Of a DNA stretch of 29,449 nucleotides, positions 8,217-16,118 are shown one piece after another. Within the stretch, counting starts at the first letter, position 1; each line of letters starts with the position of its first letter. The translations under genes were made by a program, and so were the position numbers. The notes beneath the pieces were generated by a model, which saw nothing but the letters and a program-made list of their open reading frames with translations, did not search any database and was not told the DNA's origin. The DNA comes from CAYTAP01 sp964435775 (lineage in GTDB: Bacteria > Planctomycetota > Phycisphaerae > Tepidisphaerales > Tepidisphaeraceae): the NCBI GenBank assembly GCA_964435775.1, contig CAYTAP010000038.1:1-29449 (forward strand), written 5' to 3'.

Positions 8217-9308
8217 ATGGAATCATCAATCGGGCTGGAATCGCCGCGGGCGTCGGAGTTGCAGGTGGACGAACTGGCGGCGGTTGAGAAGCTGCAACAG
8301 GGCTATCAGCAGATCAAGTCGGAGCTGGGGAAGGTGATCGTCGGGCAGGATGCGGTGATTGAGGAATTGCTCATCGCGCTGTTCTGTCGCGGGCATGCGC
8401 TTTTGGTTGGCGTGCCGGGGCTCGCCAAGACGCTGCTCATCAGCACGCTCTCGCGGACATTGGGCCTCAGCTTCAATCGGATTCAGTTCACGCCCGATCT
8501 CATGCCATCGGACATCACCGGCACCGAGGTGATTGAGGAGGACAAGGCGACCGGCGAGCGCTCGATGCGTTTCGTGCGCGGGCCGGTCTTCGCGAATGTC
8601 ATCCTGGCCGATGAGATCAACCGGACGCCGCCGAAGACGCAAGCGGCGCTGCTCGAGGCGATGCAGGAGCACCAGGTGACGGCCGGGGGAAATCAGCATC
8701 GGTTGCCGCAGCCGTTTTTTGTGCTGGCGACGCAGAATCCGATCGAGCAGGAGGGGACCTATCCGCTGCCCGAGGCGCAGCTCGATCGGTTCATGTTCAA
8801 CATCAACGTGGGATATCCGACCGAGGAGGAGGAGTTCAAAATCGTCCGCCTGACGACGGCGGGGCGGGAGGTGAAGCTGTCGCATGTCCTTAGCGGCGAG
8901 GAGGTGCAGTTGCTTCAGGAGATCGTGCGGAAGGTACCTGTGGCCGACCATGTGATCCGCTACGCCCTGCAATTCAGCCGATTGACGCGCAAAGGGGAGG
9001 GGCAGGTTCCCGATTTCGTGAGCGAGTTCGTCGCCTGGGGCGCTGGCCCGCGGGCATCCCAATACTTGATCCTCGCCGGCAAGGCGCGGGCGCTTTTGAA
9101 GGGGCGCTATCACGTCAGCACGGAGGATATCCGGCAGGTGGCGCTGCCGGTGTTGCGGCATCGAATCGTGACCAACTTCAACGCCGAGGCCGAGGGGGTG
9201 AAGAGCGACGTGATCGTGCAACGATTGATGGAGCACATTCCGCGGCAGCAATACGATGAGCTGGACAGGAACATGGCGCGGCTGATGAAGGATTCGGCGG
9301 GGGGGTGA
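8217..9308 (+). CDS. MoxR-family AAA+ ATPase
   Basis: A 363-residue AAA+ ATPase of the MoxR group. These act as chaperone-like ATPases with DUF58 and VWA partners to mature or regulate envelope proteins. Seen: VIVGQDAVIEELL near residue 42, Walker A GVPGLAKT at 65-72, the MoxR segment FTPDLMPSDITG near 98-109, Walker B ILADEINR with D132 E133, sensor-1 ATQNP near 175, and the Arg-finger region EGTYPLPEAQLDRF. A C-terminal helical lid follows. The start ATG 8217 has AAGGAG six bases upstream (8205-8210). It is the first gene of the long cluster running to 23090. In most relatives DUF58 follows directly; here two small genes intervene. Confidence 0.95.
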   Translation: MESSIGLESPRASELQVDELAAVEKLQQGYQQIKSELGKVIVGQDAVIEELLIALFCRGHALLVGVPGLAKTLLISTLSRTLGLSFNRIQFTPDLMPSDITGTEVIEEDKATGERSMRFVRGPVFANVILADEINRTPPKTQAALLEAMQEHQVTAGGNQHRLPQPFFVLATQNPIEQEGTYPLPEAQLDRFMFNINVGYPTEEEEFKIVRLTTAGREVKLSHVLSGEEVQLLQEIVRKVPVADHVIRYALQFSRLTRKGEGQVPDFVSEFVAWGAGPRASQYLILAGKARALLKGRYHVSTEDIRQVALPVLRHRIVTNFNAEAEGVKSDVIVQRLMEHIPRQQYDELDRNMARLMKDSAGG

Positions 9309-9327
9309 ACAATACTGCATCATTACC

Positions 9328-9813
9328 ATGGCCAAACGTCGCGACATTTTCACAAGGCAGAGCTTGACACCCGGACAACTCCGATCGGTGGCATCGCTTC
9401 GCCTGGATGACGCTCGGTTGCTTTTGGCAAGCGGGCACAACGCTCGAATGAATGGCGCAATGTACATGGGTGGACTTACGGTTGAATGTATACTCAAAGC
9501 GTTGCTGCTGGAGCGTCACCCCAATTTGGGCGGGCGCGTTGATCGAGCCAAATTATCCGCGCCGGATCGAGAAGTGCATGGACTGCTCTATAGCCACGAC
9601 CTTGACGGGATGTTGGCATTTCTGCCCGAAGTGCGGGCCAAGCTGGAATCCATCCGCAATGCCAGTGGCGGATCTCCGTGGCCAAGCTTCCGCGCGGTTT
9701 GCGAAGAGTGGACGGTTTTCGCGCGATATTCGCCTGTGCAAGCGCCGGTTGCGGATGCGAGACGATTCTTGAACACTGTAAAGGAGGTAAATCAATGGCT
9801 AAGACAACTGTGA
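9328..9813 (+). CDS. HEPN-like domain protein
   Basis: A 161-residue all-alpha protein. The motif order resembles HEPN domains: an N-terminal helix with LRLDDARLLL, then a helix MYMGGLTVECILKALLLERHP (family pattern A-x-x-x-A-x-E-x-x-LKALL) near residues 45-66, then LYSHDLDGML near 87-97 corresponding to the HDL helix. HEPN domains include metal-independent RNases with an RX4-6H motif; here the Arg closest before this His is nine positions away (DREVHGLLYSH), so catalytic competence is doubtful. Start ATG 9328 lies 19 nt after the MoxR stop and has no clear Shine-Dalgarno. Its end overlaps the next gene by 19 nt. Local base composition is lower in GC than its neighbours. Could be a toxin-type component; function unproven. 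Confidence 0.72.
   Translation: MAKRRDIFTRQSLTPGQLRSVASLRLDDARLLLASGHNARMNGAMYMGGLTVECILKALLLERHPNLGGRVDRAKLSAPDREVHGLLYSHDLDGMLAFLPEVRAKLESIRNASGGSPWPSFRAVCEEWTVFARYSPVQAPVADARRFLNTVKEVNQWLRQL
9781..9788 (+). promoter_or_regulatory. Strong Shine-Dalgarno inside the HEPN-like gene
   Basis: AAGGAGGT is an eight-base full match to the anti-Shine-Dalgarno and sits 6 nt before ATG 9795, within the last codons of the HEPN-like gene. It fixes the start of the small downstream gene, excludes the longer upstream open frame, and predicts higher translation of the second gene than of the first. Confidence 0.85.
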
Positions 9814-10067
9814 GCCAGACCCCCGCGTTTGTCGTGGCACTGGAAAATGCGTTGCGCCGCGAATTGCCTGGCGCGCAAGTGAGCTCCGAGCACGTCCGTG
9901 GGAATCGCTACCGATTCGAGGTGTTGTGGGATCATTTTAGTGGCGTGGGCCACCCTGAGCGCCAGCAGCGGGTCTGGTCCATCGCGGAGGATGTCGTCCC
10001 CCGCCAGGATCTACTTGATGTCGGCATGATCCTGACCATCTCGCCTGACGAGTTCCCGCAGGAGTAA
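9795..10067 (+). CDS. Small BolA-like (class II KH-like) protein
   Basis: A 90-residue protein. Predicted order is helix (PAFVVALENALRREL), strand, strand (YRFEVLWDHFSG), helix (HPERQQRVWSIAEDVV), short helix, strand (GMILTISPDEF). This matches the BolA topology and its signature F-x-G ... R-x-x-V-W/Y; the last strand lacks the His that BolA proteins use as an Fe-S ligand with monothiol glutaredoxins. It is therefore BolA-like in fold by inspection, probably not in iron-sulfur function. The start is fixed by AAGGAGGT at 9781-9788; it overlaps the HEPN-like gene by 19 nt and ends 2 nt before the DUF58 start. Paired with the HEPN-like protein, it is a plausible antidote or partner. No homology search was possible. 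Confidence 0.65.
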   Translation: MAKTTVSQTPAFVVALENALRRELPGAQVSSEHVRGNRYRFEVLWDHFSGVGHPERQQRVWSIAEDVVPRQDLLDVGMILTISPDEFPQE

Positions 10068-10069
10068 AC

Positions 10070-11008
10070 ATGGCCACCGCCGCCCAAGGCCAAGAAATCG
10101 ATTACCGCAAATACCTCGACCCGCGCACTCTGGCGCGGGTGGGGTCGCTTGATTTGCGCGCCCGGTTGATTGTGGAGGGGTTGACGGCGGGGATGCATCG
10201 CTCGCCGCAACAGGGGATCAGCGTCGAGTTCGCGCAGCATCGCCCTTACGCCCAGGGGGATGACATCCGGCACGTCGATTGGAAGGTGCTCGGCAAGACC
10301 GACAAGATTTATCTCAAGCAATATCTGGAGGAGACGAACCTTCATTTGATCTGCATCGTCGATGCCAGCGAATCGATGGGGTTTGGGTCGGTGGTCGGCG
10401 AGGATGGCGCGATCTGGACGAAATACGATCACGCGACGGCGATCGCGGCGGCGCTGTCCTACATGGCGATCCAGCAGCAGGATTCGGTGGGGCTGGCGGT
10501 GTTTGATGAGGCGCTGTCGCGTTATTTCAAGCCGAGCAATTCGCCGGCGCAGTGGAAGGTGATCATTCACGAGCTTCAGCAGACGCCACGACTGCACAAG
10601 ACGAACACGGGGCGGATCCTCGATCAATTGGCCGAGAAATTGCATCATCGGAGTTTGATCGTCCTGCTGAGCGACTTCTTCGATGACATTGAAAGCATCA
10701 AGCAGGGGCTGCGCCACCTGCGGTACAAGAAGCATGAGCTCATGGTGTTTCAGATTCTTGATCCGCAGGAGGTCGAGTTTCCGTTTGATGATGTCACGCT
10801 TTTCAAAGGCCTGGAGTCGGCCGGGGATTTGCTGACTGAGCCGCGGAGTTTGCGCGAAGGGTATCTTGCGCAACTGGCGAGCTTCACGGAAGCGCTCAAG
10901 AAGATGTGCCGCGGAATGCGGATCGACCATGTTCTGATGAACAGCGGCGACTCGCTCGACACCGCCCTCAGCGGTTTCCTGGCAACGCGGAGCGCGGGGA
11001 TGAAGTAG
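10070..11008 (+). CDS. DUF58 / VWA-like protein of the MoxR system
   Basis: A 312-residue cytoplasmic protein. The DUF58 core shows RSPQQGISVEFAQHRPYAQGDDIRHVDWKV-type features: the H-x-PY-x-x-GDD-x-R-x-VDW motif lies at residues about 57-74. A VWA-like metal site DASES starts at D98 (D-x-S-x-S), and LLSDFFDD near 200 gives the second MIDAS element. No membrane helices. Members partner with MoxR ATPases. AGGAG at 10060-10064 precedes ATG 10070 by 5 nt and overlaps the end of the previous gene. Downstream a heptanucleotide-repeat region interrupts the otherwise tight cluster. Confidence 0.92.
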   Translation: MATAAQGQEIDYRKYLDPRTLARVGSLDLRARLIVEGLTAGMHRSPQQGISVEFAQHRPYAQGDDIRHVDWKVLGKTDKIYLKQYLEETNLHLICIVDASESMGFGSVVGEDGAIWTKYDHATAIAAALSYMAIQQQDSVGLAVFDEALSRYFKPSNSPAQWKVIIHELQQTPRLHKTNTGRILDQLAEKLHHRSLIVLLSDFFDDIESIKQGLRHLRYKKHELMVFQILDPQEVEFPFDDVTLFKGLESAGDLLTEPRSLREGYLAQLASFTEALKKMCRGMRIDHVLMNSGDSLDTALSGFLATRSAGMK

Positions 11009-11016
11009 GGCCGGTA

Positions 11017-11088
11017 GGCAGAAGGCAGAAGGCAGAAGGCAGAAGGCGGATGGCAGAAGGAAGTAGGAAGTAGGAAGTAGGAAGTAGG
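11017..11088 (+). repeat. Heptanucleotide tandem repeats, purine strand
   Basis: Four GGCAGAA units (11017-11044), a short degenerate link, and four AAGTAGG units (11061-11088). They lie between the DUF58 stop and the batA region. Similar short tandem heptamers occur in many bacterial genomes and expand or contract readily. The complementary-strand (pyrimidine) versions appear at 11172-11199 and 11311-11345. Confidence 0.9.
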
Positions 11089-11162
11089 GAGAGAACCGAA
11101 GGCGGAACCAAACGAGACTTGGTGATGATAAGCGGATATGCGACGACGGAGCCAATGACGTA

Positions 11163-11262
11163 ATGACCATTTTCTGCCTACTGCCTCCCGCCTACTGCCT
11201 ACTCGCGGCAGTCCTCCTCACTCCGGCATTTTTCTACGCCGGGGCGGCGCTCGTCGCCATTC
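11163..11262 (+). CDS. Extra 5' end of a BatA-type gene, cut by an assembly gap (copy A)
   Basis: From ATG 11163 this frame encodes a heptamer-derived leader (CLLPPAYCLLAAV) followed by LLTPAFFYAGAALVAI, then runs into the N run at 11263. The last 16 residues match the first membrane segment of the complete BatA-type gene (LLTPAFLYAGAALVAI) except for one residue. Most nucleotide differences between the copies are synonymous. It is either the start of a second paralog mostly hidden in the gap, a truncated duplicate, or the same locus from a related strain placed side by side by the assembler. The third reading is the simplest. Confidence 0.6.
11172..11199 (+). repeat. Heptanucleotide tandem repeats, pyrimidine strand, block 1
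   Basis: CTGCCTA / CTGCCTC / CCGCCTA / CTGCCTA, four near-identical 7-nt units, translated as part of the N-terminus of batA copy A. Its units are partly complementary to the GGCAGAA block at 11017-11044, so the two blocks could pair. Confidence 0.8.
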
Positions 11263-11272
11263 NNNNNNNNNN
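11263..11272. other. Assembly gap 1 (10 N)
   Basis: Ten N. Its uniform length, shared with the other four gaps, marks a placeholder and not a measured distance. Similar batA starts flank it on both sides. Confidence 0.95.
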
Positions 11273-11301
11273 TTGCCACTTGCCACCTCCCACTGGCTTC
11301 C

Positions 11302-13641
11302 ATGTTGTTTTACTTCCCACTTCCCACTTCCCACCTCCCACTTGCATCCGCCCTCCTCACCCCCGCGTTCTTGTACGCCGGGGCGGCGCTGGTCGCAATT
11401 CCGATTCTCATCCACATCCTCAACCGTCGGCGTTACAAGGTCGTGCCGTGGGCGGCGATGGAATATCTGCTGGCGGCGATGAAGAAAAACCGGCGGCGGC
11501 TGAAGTTTGAACAATGGCTGCTGCTGGCGACGCGATGCCTGGTCATGCTCTTGCTGGGCCTGGCGCTGGCCAGGCCGATGGGGTGTGATCGCAGCGGCCT
11601 GGCGGGGCTGGTCGGACGGCGCACGGGGTTGAGCGTCATTGTCATCGACAACAGTTATTCGATGGCGTATCCGGTTCAACGCGTTGAGGCGGCCACGCAT
11701 CTGGATCAAGCGAAGAATCTCGCCAGGCAACTGATCGACCGGCTTTCCTCGGGGGGGGAATCAGTCGCGTTGATCACGGCGGCGCGCCCCGCCAGCGCGA
11801 TCGTCGCGCATCCGATGTTCAACCTCGATGACGCCCGCGCGGCTGTGGATCGCGTTCAACAAACATATTCGGACACCGATCTCGCCGGCGCGCTGCAGGA
11901 GGCGCTGCGAGTGGCGCATGAATCATCCGAGCCGAACAAACGGCTTTACATCCTGACCGACGGCACGCGCAGCGCATGGGAAACCGGAGCAGCGGCGTCG
12001 TCCGGGACCGACAGGGATGCCGCGCCCGGCAGGGAAGCGAGCGGGGCGTTGTCGGCGCTGGGGCCACAACTGGCGAAGGCTTATCGGATCACCCACTTCA
12101 ACCTTGGGATGAAAAATCAATGGAACCAGGCGGTGTTGTCGGTCAAACCGGCCGCCAATCTGGTGACGACGCGCTTCGGCGCCGATTTTACGAGCCTGCT
12201 TGCCGGCTACGGCGAAGGCGCTGATCCGCGGTTGCAGTGGCGGCTGGATGACCAGCTTCTGCCCGGCGGGGGCGCCGTGAAGCTGGATGCGCAGAAGACG
12301 ATGACACAACCCAACGCGCATTTTACGGTGGGCGGGGCGCATGTGATCAGCGCCACGCTGGTCAGCGAGAACCCGTTGAAATTGGATGACACGCGCCGGC
12401 AGGTGGTCAATGTGGCCTCCGATGTGAAAGTTCTGCTCGTGGAGGGGGATCGGGGCATGGGTTTGATGAGCGGGTCGGCGGCTTTTTTGCAATTGGCGCT
12501 GGCGCCGCCATCGCAGGATGTGGGGCGCATTCCCGGGCGGACGACGGCGACGGACAGTTACATCACGCCGGAGGTCATCAGTGATCTGCAACTGTCAAAC
12601 AAAGTGCTGAGTGATTATCGCGCGATCATCCTGACCAATGTCGCGCAAGTTCCCCAAAGCGAGGCCGAACAGCTCAAGGCGTTTGTTCAACAAGGCGGCG
12701 CGCTGCTCTGGTTCATGGGGGAGCAGGTCAACGCCGAGGCGTACAATCGCACGCTGCTTCCCCTTGGGCTGATTCCCGGCGCGCTTGCCAAACGCGTGAG
12801 CGTCGGCGCCGGGGAGGATGGGTTTCTGTTTGACTTCCGACCGAATGGGCGACTGCATCCGTATCTTGACATTTTTCGCGGTCAGGAAAAGTCGGGCCTA
12901 GACACCGCGCAGGTGTTCACGTATTGGCAGGTTGATCCCTCGGCGGCGTTGTCGGTGTCGCGCATTTTGAACTACCTCCCGCGTGGCACATCATCCAGCG
13001 CCAATGCCGCCGCGGCATCCGATTCAGGCGCATCGCCGCGTCTGGACCCCGCCATCACCGTCCAGCCGCTGGGCGATGGGCACATCGTTTTTGTCACCAC
13101 CACCGCCAACGCGGATTGGACGAGCTTCCCGGCCAAGCCCGCGTATGTCACGCTTATGCACGAGCTGGTCAGCCACAGCGTGACGGCCGGCGATGACTGG
13201 ATGAACCTGGCGGTGGGCGAGCGGCTGCGGATTCCGGCGCGGGTGAAGTTGACGGGAGTGCCGACGTTGACCGATGCGCAATTGAAGGAGTTGCCGCTCG
13301 ATTCGGTGACGGCGGCGGATGGGCAAGCCCATTATCAAAGTGACCCCATTGATCGGCCGGGGTTATATTTGCTCAAGGCGGGGGAGCGGTCCATCCCCAT
13401 TGCGGTGAACGTACCTTCAGATGAAGCGGATGTGCGAACGCTTGATGACAATGCCCTGCGTCGGGCGCTGGGCAATATTGATTTGACGATGCTGGGCGAC
13501 CACCTGCCGCCCCTCGCCGCGCAACAATCGGCCGGCGAGGATTATGGCTGGACGGTGATGGTGGCGCTGTTCAGCTTGGTTGCGTTGGAAAGTTTCATGG
13601 CGATGCGGTTTGGGCATCAGCGGCGCAAGGCGGCCGCGTGA
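11302..13641 (+). CDS. BatA-type VWA membrane protein
   Basis: A 779-residue membrane protein. Residues about 18-36 are the first transmembrane segment of the BatA N-terminal domain, followed by the typical PILIHILNRRR and KFEQWLLLATRCLVMLLLGLALARP-type second segment (about 70-92). A VWA domain with metal site DNSYS begins at D116. The long middle part (about 250-650) is extracytoplasmic and contains a GATase-like region (VLLVEGD near 380; LWFMGEQV near 472). A last transmembrane helix (about 750-770) ends in a short basic tail. ATG 11302 is the only Met before the membrane segment after the gap; the first 14 residues come from a heptamer repeat, so the real start is uncertain. It lies 18 nt before the next gene. 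Confidence 0.85.
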   Translation: MLFYFPLPTSHLPLASALLTPAFLYAGAALVAIPILIHILNRRRYKVVPWAAMEYLLAAMKKNRRRLKFEQWLLLATRCLVMLLLGLALARPMGCDRSGLAGLVGRRTGLSVIVIDNSYSMAYPVQRVEAATHLDQAKNLARQLIDRLSSGGESVALITAARPASAIVAHPMFNLDDARAAVDRVQQTYSDTDLAGALQEALRVAHESSEPNKRLYILTDGTRSAWETGAAASSGTDRDAAPGREASGALSALGPQLAKAYRITHFNLGMKNQWNQAVLSVKPAANLVTTRFGADFTSLLAGYGEGADPRLQWRLDDQLLPGGGAVKLDAQKTMTQPNAHFTVGGAHVISATLVSENPLKLDDTRRQVVNVASDVKVLLVEGDRGMGLMSGSAAFLQLALAPPSQDVGRIPGRTTATDSYITPEVISDLQLSNKVLSDYRAIILTNVAQVPQSEAEQLKAFVQQGGALLWFMGEQVNAEAYNRTLLPLGLIPGALAKRVSVGAGEDGFLFDFRPNGRLHPYLDIFRGQEKSGLDTAQVFTYWQVDPSAALSVSRILNYLPRGTSSSANAAAASDSGASPRLDPAITVQPLGDGHIVFVTTTANADWTSFPAKPAYVTLMHELVSHSVTAGDDWMNLAVGERLRIPARVKLTGVPTLTDAQLKELPLDSVTAADGQAHYQSDPIDRPGLYLLKAGERSIPIAVNVPSDEADVRTLDDNALRRALGNIDLTMLGDHLPPLAAQQSAGEDYGWTVMVALFSLVALESFMAMRFGHQRRKAAA
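11311..11345 (+). repeat. Heptanucleotide tandem repeats, pyrimidine strand, block 2
   Basis: Four ACTTCCC/ACCTCCC units plus a partial unit, encoding PLPTSHLP-like residues at the N-terminus of the BatA-type protein. A related TTGCCAC pair starts right after the gap at 11273. Confidence 0.8.
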
Positions 13642-13659
13642 ATGCGTACTGATTGATTC

Positions 13660-16113
13660 ATGCGTTGGATTGAGTTCATCTTCGGTCTTGATCGAGGCTT
13701 CCTGGACTCCGGGCAGTGGAGTCTTGGATTCAACCCCCATTGGCCGGGGCAGGAGGCGCTCGATCGGCTGTTCAATCAGCCGGGGTGGGGCGCGACGCTC
13801 TGGAACCTAGCGTTGTTCGCGTTGATTGTGTGGCTGATCCACTTCATCTATCGCCGCGAGGGACGATCCCGCCCGGTGCGCGTGGTATTGGGGATCATGC
13901 GCGGGACGTTGCTCCTTCTCATTCTTGCGCTGTTGAACAATCCCGTCGTCACGCGGCAGCAAAGCCGGACCGAGCCATCCGTGCTGGCGGTGATGATCGA
14001 CAAAAGCATCAGCATGCGCGTGCGCGATGCCGGAAGCGCGGACAAGCCCCTTACCCGCCTCCAAGCGGCCGAGCGACTGCTCGCCGGGGATGATGCGGCG
14101 CTGCTTCAAAACCTCTCTCGGCATCACACGGTGCGGCTCTATGATTTTGACCGCGATGCCCGTCCGCTGGCCGTTGTTGACGAGGAGAAGTCCCCCTCGC
14201 CGCAGGCGGATGATGCGGGTGCCGCCGGCATTCGCATGGCCGAACGGGAACTTGCCGCGCTGAAGCCCGATGGCTCATCGACGCGCGTGCTGGGCGCTTT
14301 GCAGACGGTGTTGAGCGACCTGCAAGGCCAGCGGCTGGCGGGCGTGGTGGTGCTGACCGACGGGCGCGAAACGCCCGTGCCGGCTTCGCCCGAGGCGCTG
14401 GCGGCGGTGAAGGCGTATGGGGTGAAGGTCTATCCGATCGCGATTGGTTCCGATGAGGCGCCGAAGAACATCGTTGTGCAGTCGGTCGATGTGCAGGATG
14501 CGGCATTCGAGGGGGACATTGTCAATTTGAAAGCGGTTGTGCGCGGGGATGGGTTTGCAACGGGGCATCCGGTGAAGCTGGTGCTGACCAACAAGGCGAC
14601 CGGTCAACCGCTGCGCCAGGCGGATGGTTCGCCGGTCGAGCAGACGGTTGAATTGGCCGATGATCGTCCACAAACGGTGGAGCTTCAGTTCAAGCCCGAT
14701 CACGTCGGCCCGCTGGATATTGTCGTGCAGGCGGTTGTACAGCCGGGCGAAATCGATGAGCAGGACAACACGCGCATCGCCCAGACGCAGGTGCTTGATG
14801 CGAAGGTGAACCTGCTCTACGTCGATGGATATCCTCGATGGGATTACCGCTTTTTGAAAAATGAAATGCTGCGGGAGAAGACGGTCAACATCTCCTGTCT
14901 GCTCACGAGCGCCGACCCCACGTTCGCTCAGGAGGGGGATCCGCCTTCGGGCGATTTCCCCGGCCCGATCACGCGCTTCCCTGAGACGATGGAGGAGATG
15001 CTCAAGTATGATGTCATTTTGCTGGGGGATGTCGATCCGCGGCAGTTCACCGACGCCCAGTTGCAGCTCATCGCCGATTTCGTCTCGCGCAAGGGAGGCG
15101 GCTTTGGCATGGTCGCCGGCCCGCGCTGGTCGCCGCAGGCGTATCGCAACACGCCCATCGAGGCGGTTCTTCCCGTCTCGATCACCCATGCCCAATCGAC
15201 CGATCCACTGGCCGAGATCACGCATGGCTTTCGCCCGGTGCTGACCAGCGACGGGCAGTCGTCGAGCATCTTTCGATTCTTCGCCGATCGGAAGGTGAAT
15301 GCCCGCTATATCGCCACGGCGCTGCCGTCGGTTTTCTGGTATGACCGTGGAATCGCGGCCAAGCCCGGTGTCGGCGAGGTCTATGCCGAACATCCGACGG
15401 ACCTCGGACCCGATGGGCGCAAGGCGCCGATTCTTGTCCTGGGGCGTTTTGGCGCGGGGCGGACGCTCTTTTCGGCCATCGACGATTCGTGGCGCTGGCG
15501 CTTTTACACCGGCGAATCGATCTTCGACACCTACTGGATTCAGCAGATCCGCTACCTCGCCCGCAGCAAAAAACTGGGGCAGCGCGGCGTGACGTTCACC
15601 TCCCTGCGGCCGGATTATGAGCTTGGCGAACAGGTGCAACTGATGGCCCGTGTTCTTGATCCGCAACTTCAGCAGCAACTTCCAGAGACCTTGCGCGTCG
15701 AAGTGATCAACGAGCAGGGGCAGCTTGTCCGGCAGGAGAGCCTGATGCGCCAACCCGGGCAATTGGAGCAATACTCCGGTTCGTTCACGGCTGACCGCGT
15801 CGGGCGGTATACGGCAAAACTCGCCGGCGTGGATGGGTTCGCCGAGCTGCCGTTTTCGGTGAGCATCCCCCGATTGGAGTTGCAGCAGCCGCGCGTGGAT
15901 CGGGTGCTTTTGTCGCGCCTGGCGGGGGAGACGTTGGGCAGGACGATTGACCTGTCGGCCGCGCCGGCGGAGTTGGAGGCGATCCCGAGCGCAGCGCGGG
16001 TGATTCCGCTTCGTTCGAGCGAACCGCTCTGGAATGCTCCGCTGGTGATGGCGCTGTTCGTCCTGCTCATCACAAGCGAATGGATCGTGCGTAAGATGTA
16101 CGGGATGGTGTAG
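13660..16113 (+). CDS. VWA and GATase-like domain membrane protein
   Basis: An 817-residue membrane protein. Two hydrophobic helices near the N-terminus (about 46-64 and 76-95) precede a VWA domain with metal site DKSIS at D114. An Ig-like/CARDB-type segment follows (about 270-380). A glutamine-amidotransferase-like fold starts with NLLYVDGYPRWDYRFLKNEM and includes DVILLGDVDP and GGGFGMVAGPRWSP; I do not see a clear catalytic Cys-His-Glu triad, so it is probably a non-enzymatic version. A C-terminal helix (about 787-805) ends the protein. This architecture is common next to BatA-type genes in planctomycetes. ATG 13660 lies 18 nt after the previous stop. Likely role is periplasmic assembly with MoxR/DUF58; substrate unknown. 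Confidence 0.86.
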   Translation: MRWIEFIFGLDRGFLDSGQWSLGFNPHWPGQEALDRLFNQPGWGATLWNLALFALIVWLIHFIYRREGRSRPVRVVLGIMRGTLLLLILALLNNPVVTRQQSRTEPSVLAVMIDKSISMRVRDAGSADKPLTRLQAAERLLAGDDAALLQNLSRHHTVRLYDFDRDARPLAVVDEEKSPSPQADDAGAAGIRMAERELAALKPDGSSTRVLGALQTVLSDLQGQRLAGVVVLTDGRETPVPASPEALAAVKAYGVKVYPIAIGSDEAPKNIVVQSVDVQDAAFEGDIVNLKAVVRGDGFATGHPVKLVLTNKATGQPLRQADGSPVEQTVELADDRPQTVELQFKPDHVGPLDIVVQAVVQPGEIDEQDNTRIAQTQVLDAKVNLLYVDGYPRWDYRFLKNEMLREKTVNISCLLTSADPTFAQEGDPPSGDFPGPITRFPETMEEMLKYDVILLGDVDPRQFTDAQLQLIADFVSRKGGGFGMVAGPRWSPQAYRNTPIEAVLPVSITHAQSTDPLAEITHGFRPVLTSDGQSSSIFRFFADRKVNARYIATALPSVFWYDRGIAAKPGVGEVYAEHPTDLGPDGRKAPILVLGRFGAGRTLFSAIDDSWRWRFYTGESIFDTYWIQQIRYLARSKKLGQRGVTFTSLRPDYELGEQVQLMARVLDPQLQQQLPETLRVEVINEQGQLVRQESLMRQPGQLEQYSGSFTADRVGRYTAKLAGVDGFAELPFSVSIPRLELQQPRVDRVLLSRLAGETLGRTIDLSAAPAELEAIPSAARVIPLRSSEPLWNAPLVMALFVLLITSEWIVRKMYGMV

Positions 16114-16118
16114 TTTTC

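Noticed and set aside
9795..10067. Genuine BolA protein
   Set aside because: The conserved His of the last strand is absent, and no glutaredoxin gene is nearby.
11017..11345. CRISPR array
   Set aside because: Units are 7 nt, directly adjacent, with no unique spacers.
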